Part shown: piece by piece, positions 59,229 through 64,000 of the stretch | How positions within the stretch are numbered: position 1 is the stretch's first letter | Layout: each line of letters starts with the position of its first letter | Source of the DNA: [Scytonema hofmanni] UTEX 2349 | GTDB taxonomy: Bacteria; Cyanobacteriota; Cyanobacteriia; Cyanobacteriales; Nostocaceae | DNA: 64,000 bases | Direction of reading: 5' to 3' | Assembly (NCBI RefSeq): GCF_000582685.1 | Contig: NZ_KK073768.1 | Span: forward strand, 4,119,077-4,183,076 | The notes under the pieces: generated by a model | Database searches by the model: none | Told to the model about the DNA's origin: nothing | What the model saw: only the letters and a program-made list of their open reading frames with translations | Program-made: the position numbers and the translations under genes

Positions 59229-60951
59229 CCCAAATCGCTTGTTGAGGTAAAGGAATAGAAACTCCGGCTTTGTCGAAGGCGATTTTCAAACGACGGCGAA
59301 ATTCTCGCGCTACATCCCATTGCTTGAGGGGTTGTGTTTTAATCCATACACGAATTATCAAACCGCGATCGCCAAAATTATCTACTCCCAAAACTTTCGG
59401 CGTTTCGACAATTTGCTCTTGCCATAACGGATCAAGATCCATCTTTAAGGCAACATGTTCAATCAATTCCAAAGCCTTGTCAATATTGGTTTGATAGCTA
59501 ACCGGGATATTTAAGTCTGCGCGTGACCACCGACTAGAAAGATTAGCAACAATTTTAATTTCGCTGTTGGGAATCGTAATTAAGCGTCCTTCTGAATCGC
59601 GTACCTGAGTCATCCGCAGATTCAAATTTTCTACTAAACCGCCAACTTCCCCCACGGCAATGACATCACCTAAAGCGTACTGGTCTTCCAAAATAATCAG
59701 AAAGCCGTTAATTGCATCTTTAATTAAACTTTGAGAAGCCAAAGATAGCGCCACACCAATTAAACTGGCACCAGCAAGTAAGGGAATAACATCTATTCCC
59801 AATACTGTCAAGGTTAATAAAGTACTAAGTATGAGCAAAGCAAAGGTAGCAATACTTTTAGTTACACCAGAAATCGTAGAAACTCGTAACTGTAGGCGTT
59901 CGGTAGTTTCCGGAGTTAGTAAAGTACTACTGTTGATTAAAGCAGAGGCAAAGCTGTCAGTTAAAGCATAAATAAGACGCACAGCCACATAAGTTAATAG
60001 CAGCATAAGACCCACTTGCAAAGGAATTTTCGCCCCTCTGAGAATTGCGATTTGAAGCGATCGCGTGTAGGGAAATAGACCAAGGATAAAGAAACTTCCC
60101 CCTCCCCAAATCATTGCTTGCCCTAGCTGAAAAAGTCGGCGCTTTGCTTCTTGAATATGTTGATTTTGCTCTCGATTCAACTGTACCGTAATCGGTTTGG
60201 TTGCTGGTGTGGCTGGGGGAGTTGGCTGTACTGAAATTTTTCTAGATCGACATTGCCATTTATATACACCCCAACTGATGATAATCATCCCCAGTATGGT
60301 TGCGGCGGCAATTTTACCTTGATACATTAAAAACTGAGTTTTTCGCTCTTGTTTCGCCTGTGGTAATTTTTGCAGCAACAATTGCTTAAATTCTTCAGCC
60401 AAACTTTCGGGGTCTTGCTGCCTAATGTTGGCATCCTCTTGTGTCACCGTCATCAGATAATTGCCATTGACGCGAATAATCGGTGAGGCGTTTGCAGCCT
60501 GGTCAATTTCCACATTCAGCTTCGCATCAGGCGTTTGAAAGTAGTTTTGGCTAATTCTATCTAGAGCTTGTTGGATATCTTCTAAACGCTGTGCAAGATT
60601 TGCTCTTGTGTCCGCTATTTGAAATAAACGCCGACCATCCAAATAAATTGAGTCATTGACAATTGTTTTGTCTGAGTCATTAATTCCTAATTGGGGTGAT
60701 TGCAGAATGGGTAAAAACGGTATCTGTGCCGTAGCTTTTGAGACATTAAAATTAGTGACAACCATTAAAGTGGTGATCGCCCCCACTGCAACCCAAATTA
60801 ACTTTTGAAGGTGAGTCCAGCGCCGTGCGCGGGTTCCCCGTGTTGAGGCGACTGGCGAACCCGTTCGCGCAGCGTCTCCGACAGGAGAAGGGCGCTTAGA
60901 TCGAAGAAACTGTATGGCGTAACCTGGCATAGCCAAAAATTTATAGCGCAT
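59179..60951 (-). CDS. mechanosensitive ion channel, MscS family, with periplasmic N-domain
   Basis: 590-aa channel starting at ATG 60951 with TTGGAGGT upstream. Seen: one N-terminal membrane/signal segment about residues 53-75 (IWVAVGAITTLMVVTNF), an extracytoplasmic region with coiled parts (~75-205), several membrane helices (~213-430) and the MscS core LLAGASLIGVALSLASQSLI followed by NGFLIILEDQYALGDVI, then the beta and alpha/beta domains. It resembles larger MscS homologues of cyanobacteria. Odd feature: the cytoplasmic stretch before the first helix (about residues 18-42, with PSPVGDAARTGSPVASTRGT) is a dispersed Nostoc-type DNA repeat carried in frame. Confidence 0.85.
   Translation of the reverse strand: MRYKFLAMPGYAIQFLRSKRPSPVGDAARTGSPVASTRGTRARRWTHLQKLIWVAVGAITTLMVVTNFNVSKATAQIPFLPILQSPQLGINDSDKTIVNDSIYLDGRRLFQIADTRANLAQRLEDIQQALDRISQNYFQTPDAKLNVEIDQAANASPIIRVNGNYLMTVTQEDANIRQQDPESLAEEFKQLLLQKLPQAKQERKTQFLMYQGKIAAATILGMIIISWGVYKWQCRSRKISVQPTPPATPATKPITVQLNREQNQHIQEAKRRLFQLGQAMIWGGGSFFILGLFPYTRSLQIAILRGAKIPLQVGLMLLLTYVAVRLIYALTDSFASALINSSTLLTPETTERLQLRVSTISGVTKSIATFALLILSTLLTLTVLGIDVIPLLAGASLIGVALSLASQSLIKDAINGFLIILEDQYALGDVIAVGEVGGLVENLNLRMTQVRDSEGRLITIPNSEIKIVANLSSRWSRADLNIPVSYQTNIDKALELIEHVALKMDLDPLWQEQIVETPKVLGVDNFGDRGLIIRVWIKTQPLKQWDVAREFRRRLKIAFDKAGVSIPLPQQAIWVNDAELLKSHFDDKVN
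60838..60900. repeat. dispersed repeat carried in frame in the MscS gene
   Basis: GC-rich GAGGCGACTGGCGAACCCGT...CGCAGCGTCTCCGACAGGAG stretch, a repeat common in Nostoc genomes. It encodes SPVGDAARTGSPVASTRGT. Confidence 0.7.
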
Positions 60952-61125
60952 ACTCAACACCTCCAAAGAGCAAAACTTAAGGCTATCGTGCAAAATCAGT
61001 TTGGGTAAATGTACCTGTCTAAAGTTAAGTTTTGACAAATTTTTATTATCTAAAAGCTTAAATTTTATATATTTCATCTATCTGTAGACAGACTAGGGAT
61101 TGGGGACTAAGAAAATAATTATTAC

Positions 61126-61185
61126 CAATGCCCAATGCCCAATGCCCCATGCCCAATGCCCTATGCCCAATGCCCAATGCCCAAG
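61126..61185. repeat. CCCAATG heptamer array
   Basis: About eight heptamers (CCCAATG with CCCCATG and CCCTATG variants) between the MscS start and ahcY. Confidence 0.85.
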
Positions 61186-61367
61186 AAACATAAAGTTAAC
61201 GCAAAGAAAAAGTAAATAAAGTTGACATTATTCCCCTCAAACGTCAAGCTAGTGCAAAGAAGCCTTGATTAGTTGCTTAAAATTAAACAAGCATAGCTAG
61301 TCATGGAATACTCTATTAAAGTACGTAGAGTATTACGTAGGTTTTTTACACTTTTGAGGAAATTTTG
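61186..61367. promoter_or_regulatory. ahcY leader
   Basis: AT-rich. A stem AATACTCT / AGAGTATT (61307-61334) lies 35 bp before the start codon, followed by TGAGGA as ribosome-binding site. No S-adenosylhomocysteine riboswitch was recognised. Confidence 0.35.
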
Positions 61368-62645
61368 ATGACCGCAACTTCTCCCCGATTAAAGCACGAG
61401 GTTAAAGACCTCGCCCTAGCTCCCTTGGGAAGACAGCGCATAGAATGGGCTGGACGCGAAATGCCGGTATTGCGACAAATTCGCGATCGCTTTGCCCAAG
61501 AGAAACCCTTTGCAGGGGTTCGGATTTCAGCTTGCTGCCACGTAACCACAGAAACAGCGCATTTGGCGATCGCTCTCAAAGCAGGTGGTGCAGATGCCGT
61601 CCTGATTGCTAGCAATCCCCTCTCAACTCAAGATGACGTAGCCGCATGTCTCGTCGCCGATTACGACATTCCCGTCTTTGCCATCAAAGGTGAAGATAAC
61701 GACACTTATCACCGTCACGTCCAAATAGCCTTAGATCACCGTCCTAACATCATTATTGATGACGGCTCTGATGTAGTTGCAACCTTAATTCAACAACGTC
61801 CCCATCAAATCGCTGACTTGATTGGCACCACCGAAGAAACCACAACCGGAATCGTGCGCTTGCGTGCCATGTTCCGCGACGGTGTGCTAACATTCCCCGC
61901 GATGAATGTCAACGATGCTGACACCAAGCACTTCTTTGACAACCGCTACGGTACAGGTCAATCAACCTTAGACGGTATTATCCGTGCCACCAACGTTCTG
62001 CTTGCTGGTAAAAACATTGTCGTAGTTGGTTACGGCTGGTGTGGCAAAGGAACCGCACTCCGCGCTCGCGGACTCGGTGCTAACGTAATTGTCACCGAAA
62101 TTGACCCCATCAGAGCAATTGAAGCCGTAATGGATGGTTTCCGTGTCCTACCAATGGCGGAAGCTGCATCCGCCGGCGATTTGTTTATCACAGTCACTGG
62201 TAACAAGCACGTCATTCGTGGCGAACATTTCGACGTCATGAAAGATGGCGCAATTGTTTGTAACTCCGGTCACTTCGATTTAGAAATTGACCTGAAAACC
62301 TTGGCTGAAAAAACAACGGAAGTTAAAAATGTCCGTCCTTTCACTCAAGAATATCGCCTACATAGCGGTAAATCAATCGTCGTTCTCGGTGAAGGACGCT
62401 TAATCAACCTCGCTGCTGCGGAAGGACACCCCAGTGCAGTAATGGATATGAGCTTTGCTAACCAAGCTTTAGCTGCTGAATATCTTGTCACCAATAAAGG
62501 TAAGCTGCAAGCTGGTTTACACTCAATTCCTGTCGAAGTCGATAAAAATATTGCCTTGTTGAAATTGCAAGCGATGGGAATTGAAATTGATACCCTCACC
62601 GCAGACCAAGATGAGTATATCAACTCTTGGACTTCTGGAACTTAA
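61368..62645 (+). CDS. ahcY: adenosylhomocysteinase
   Basis: 425-aa S-adenosyl-L-homocysteine hydrolase that splits the product of methyl-transfer reactions into adenosine and homocysteine. Seen: ISACCHVTTETAHLAIALKA (substrate domain), DDGSDVVATL, the NAD-binding GYGWCGKG about residues 220-227, TGNKHVI, CNSGHFDLEID and the closing LHSIPVEVDKNIA. Length and motifs match the cyanobacterial/archaeal-like form lacking the ~40-residue insert. ATG at 61368 is preceded by TGAGGA. A strong terminator follows at 62734-62760. Confidence 0.96.
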   Translation: MTATSPRLKHEVKDLALAPLGRQRIEWAGREMPVLRQIRDRFAQEKPFAGVRISACCHVTTETAHLAIALKAGGADAVLIASNPLSTQDDVAACLVADYDIPVFAIKGEDNDTYHRHVQIALDHRPNIIIDDGSDVVATLIQQRPHQIADLIGTTEETTTGIVRLRAMFRDGVLTFPAMNVNDADTKHFFDNRYGTGQSTLDGIIRATNVLLAGKNIVVVGYGWCGKGTALRARGLGANVIVTEIDPIRAIEAVMDGFRVLPMAEAASAGDLFITVTGNKHVIRGEHFDVMKDGAIVCNSGHFDLEIDLKTLAEKTTEVKNVRPFTQEYRLHSGKSIVVLGEGRLINLAAAEGHPSAVMDMSFANQALAAEYLVTNKGKLQAGLHSIPVEVDKNIALLKLQAMGIEIDTLTADQDEYINSWTSGT

Positions 62646-62660
62646 TAAAGACATTACACA

Positions 62661-62716
62661 TAAAGACGTTCCATCGGAACGTCCCACGTAAAGACGTTCC
62701 GGCGGAACGTCTCTAC
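62661..62716. repeat. two adjacent AAAGACGTTCC palindromes
   Basis: AAAGACGTTCCATCGGAACG and GTAAAGACGTTCCGGCGGAA units side by side, GTAGAGACG family. Confidence 0.75.
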
Positions 62717-62733
62717 TAAATAGATTATTTTTG

Positions 62734-62760
62734 GGATAGGTAAATTACCTATCCTTTTTT
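62734..62760 (+). terminator. rho-independent terminator of ahcY
   Basis: Perfect stem GGATAGGTAA / TTACCTATCC with a single-base centre, then TTTTTT. Confidence 0.8.
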
Positions 62761-62790
62761 AATATTGGTAGTGAGCGCTAACAGCGCTTA

Positions 62791-62916
62791 TATTATGTCC
62801 GGGCAATTAAGCATAATATCCGGAACCCCACCCCAGCTGCGCTTTAGCTCCCCTCCCCGCCTGCGGGGAGGGGTTGGGGTGGGGTTCTTTTATTATGGGT
62901 AATTTGGCGGACATCA
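62791..62916. mobile_element. MITE-like element, ATGTCCG family (copy C)
   Basis: Left end TATTATGTCCGGGCAATTAA and right end AATTTGGCGGACATCAGC match copies A and B. The middle has CCCCTCCCCGCCTGCGGGGA and GGGGTTGGGGTGGGGTT, a strong GC-rich stem. Confidence 0.7.
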
Positions 62917-63129
62917 GCAATTCCTAAATACGAATGTCAAATCCGTATATTTGCAGAACAAATATAACAAATATAAAAAGTCGATAAACTACTTTTTTTA
63001 TATTGACGATAAAAGATTAATTATGCCAAGTTGTAGAAGTTTCACATAAGTAAAGGAAATAAGCTTTATAACAGAAATTTCGAGAAATTGGCATGAGTTT
63101 ATTTCAATAAAAAACCGGGGTTTGAAATA
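62917..63129. other. AT-rich spacer
   Basis: No gene; likely promoter region of the secreted helical protein. Confidence 0.4.
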
Positions 63130-63597
63130 ATGAAAATCAAAAAATTACTAGGAATATTTTTGCTGTCGAATATAGCGATGCCTGCGGCAGTAAACTACGC
63201 ACTTTTTTTCTCTGATAATCCAGCAATGGCAGCAAGTGTTAGCGTAAATCATCACACCACCTCTTCAACCTTGCTAGCTGACATTAAAACCAAATATGTC
63301 AAAGATGCTGACGAAAATCTCGACTCAGCTTTAGAAGCAATGAATAACGCTGCTGAGGCTGAAAGTAATGAAGATGCAGCGCAATTTTTTGACAATGCTA
63401 TGGAACATTTGAAAAATGCCGCCACTGCTTTGAAAAAGGGAGGAATGGGTGATAGTGCAAACAAAATCCAAAATGCCATACAAGCTTTCAACGATGCTGT
63501 TGAAACTGATTCAGAAAAACAACAAGATAAACTGATTGAAAAGGCAATAGATTCTCTAAATCAGGTAGATGAAGCTCTTAAAGCAGTTTTGAATTAA
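63130..63597 (+). CDS. secreted helical protein of unknown function
   Basis: 155-aa exported protein. Seen: signal peptide with cleavage near NPAMAAS (about residue 35), then an all-helical, acidic mature domain with repeated patterns (NLDSALEAMNNAAEAESNED, FFDNAMEHLKNAATALKKGG, KIQNAIQAFNDAVETDSEKQ, KLIEKAIDSLNQVDEALKAV), about 28-32 residues each, which look like degenerate helical-hairpin repeats. No family recognised. Stand-alone. Confidence 0.65.
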   Translation: MKIKKLLGIFLLSNIAMPAAVNYALFFSDNPAMAASVSVNHHTTSSTLLADIKTKYVKDADENLDSALEAMNNAAEAESNEDAAQFFDNAMEHLKNAATALKKGGMGDSANKIQNAIQAFNDAVETDSEKQQDKLIEKAIDSLNQVDEALKAVLN

Positions 63598-63673
63598 AAC
63601 TTCAAAGTGATAAATATTGAGCTTGATATCCCAATACGGTTGGTGTTAAGGATTTTGGTACTGATTTTAGACC

Positions 63674-63703
63674 TGTAGAGACGCGAAATTTCGCGTCTCT
63701 ACA
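63674..63703. repeat. perfect 30-bp GTAGAGACG palindrome
   Basis: TGTAGAGACGCGAAA and its exact complement. Confidence 0.8.
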
Positions 63704-63738
63704 CTCGTATTTGGGCTTAACTAAACTGTATTGCTTCA

Positions 63739-63769
63739 TATCCCCGACTTCTTAAAGAAGTCGGGGATA
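63739..63769. repeat. perfect palindrome TATCCCCGACTTC...GAAGTCGGGGATA
   Basis: 31-bp stem with a short TTAAA centre and no long T run. May act as a terminator for the secreted-protein gene or be one of the genome's palindromic repeats. Confidence 0.65.
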
Positions 63770-63843
63770 TTGTCTTTCACAATTCCGTAATTCGGAAAAC
63801 AAGCTTGTAGAAATTTAAAAGTAGAACATATAAGAAAGCGAAT

Positions 63844-64000
63844 ATGAGCGAACCAACAACTCAAATACCCAACTTATACGCATTACTGATTGGTATTGAC
63901 TACTACCTACCCGGTAATTTGCCAGACGGAAGTTCATATGCGAGTCTTGGAGGATGTGTACGCGATGTTAATCGGGTAGAAGATTACCTCAAAAAGACGC
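63844..64000 (+). CDS. caspase-family peptidase, N-terminal part (cut by window end)
   Basis: First 52 codons of a peptidase C14 (caspase/metacaspase) protein: MSEPTTQIPNLYALLIGIDY, then LGGCVRDVNRVEDYLKK. The pattern ALLIGI-x-Y and L-x-G-x-V-x-D-x6-YL is the conserved start of bacterial metacaspase-like domains. The catalytic His and Cys lie beyond the window. Start at ATG 63844. A second caspase-fold protease (CHAT) is encoded at 14718-17546. Confidence 0.8.
   Translation, partial: MSEPTTQIPNLYALLIGIDYYLPGNLPDGSSYASLGGCVRDVNRVEDYLKKT

Noticed and set aside
61186..61367. S-adenosylhomocysteine riboswitch in the ahcY leader
   Set aside because: No conserved core could be aligned; only a simple AT-rich stem is visible.

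Overview
The window comes from a cyanobacterium, most likely a filamentous Nostocales member (Nostoc, Calothrix or Tolypothrix type). Direct evidence: many GCGATCGC (HIP1) octamers, heptanucleotide tandem arrays, NdhB and PsaX photosynthetic-membrane genes, cyanobacterial families (SLH porin, DUF928, DUF6745, DUF6887/6888, CHAT), and a sesquiterpene synthase/P450/giant-kinase arrangement known from Nostoc. The species cannot be named from the sequence alone.

Layout. 0-7 kb: a PlsC-type acyltransferase (minus), then a secreted protein, an MscS channel, a PstS-like phosphate-binding protein and an SLH-OprB porin in one plus-strand series. 7-12.5 kb: SagB-type dehydrogenase, DUF4349 lipoprotein, DUF1493 protein, aldo/keto reductase and ilvC, with MITE-like elements between them. 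12.8-14.5 kb: an island of very small plus-strand genes: Phd/YefM-YoeB toxin-antitoxin, a DUF6888-type gene split by a 94-bp element, its DUF6887 partner, and two short orphans. 14.7-24 kb, minus strand: a two-partner-secretion neighbourhood with CHAT-TPR protein, TpsB, TPR protein, DUF928 protein and a decayed TpsA exoprotein. 24-32 kb: GDSL hydrolase, Uma2 nuclease, LarE, hybrid histidine kinase, amino-acid ABC permease, PsaX (53 aa), LipA and a response regulator. 32.7-41 kb: giant Ser/Thr kinase-ATPase-GAF-histidine kinase, converging on a P450 and a class I terpene synthase. 42.6-51.4 kb: NdhB, RRM protein, a DUF6745 pair, TopA, a small conserved-looking ORF, AroQ and an ADP-ribosylglycohydrolase-like protein. 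51.7-57 kb: 7TM-HD phosphohydrolase and two GT4 glycosyltransferases. 57-64 kb: BrnT/HTH toxin-antitoxin, two unknown small genes, a second MscS channel, AhcY, a secreted helical protein and the start of a caspase-like protease.

The most informative signals are small repeats and how they have remodelled genes. Two ~94-bp elements with AGGACTTACGC ends show 5-bp target duplications; one splits a small gene that can be rebuilt exactly by removing it, the other lies inside a second element family. A third family (ends GAGGWTGTTTGAAAAGT) has landed exactly at a stop codon. Heptamer arrays abut many gene ends and even encode the last residues of a kinase and of the terpene synthase. Dispersed repeats are carried in frame inside three proteins.

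No CRISPR array, rRNA, tRNA or full transposase gene was recognised. Family assignments rest on motif reading only; no database search was possible.
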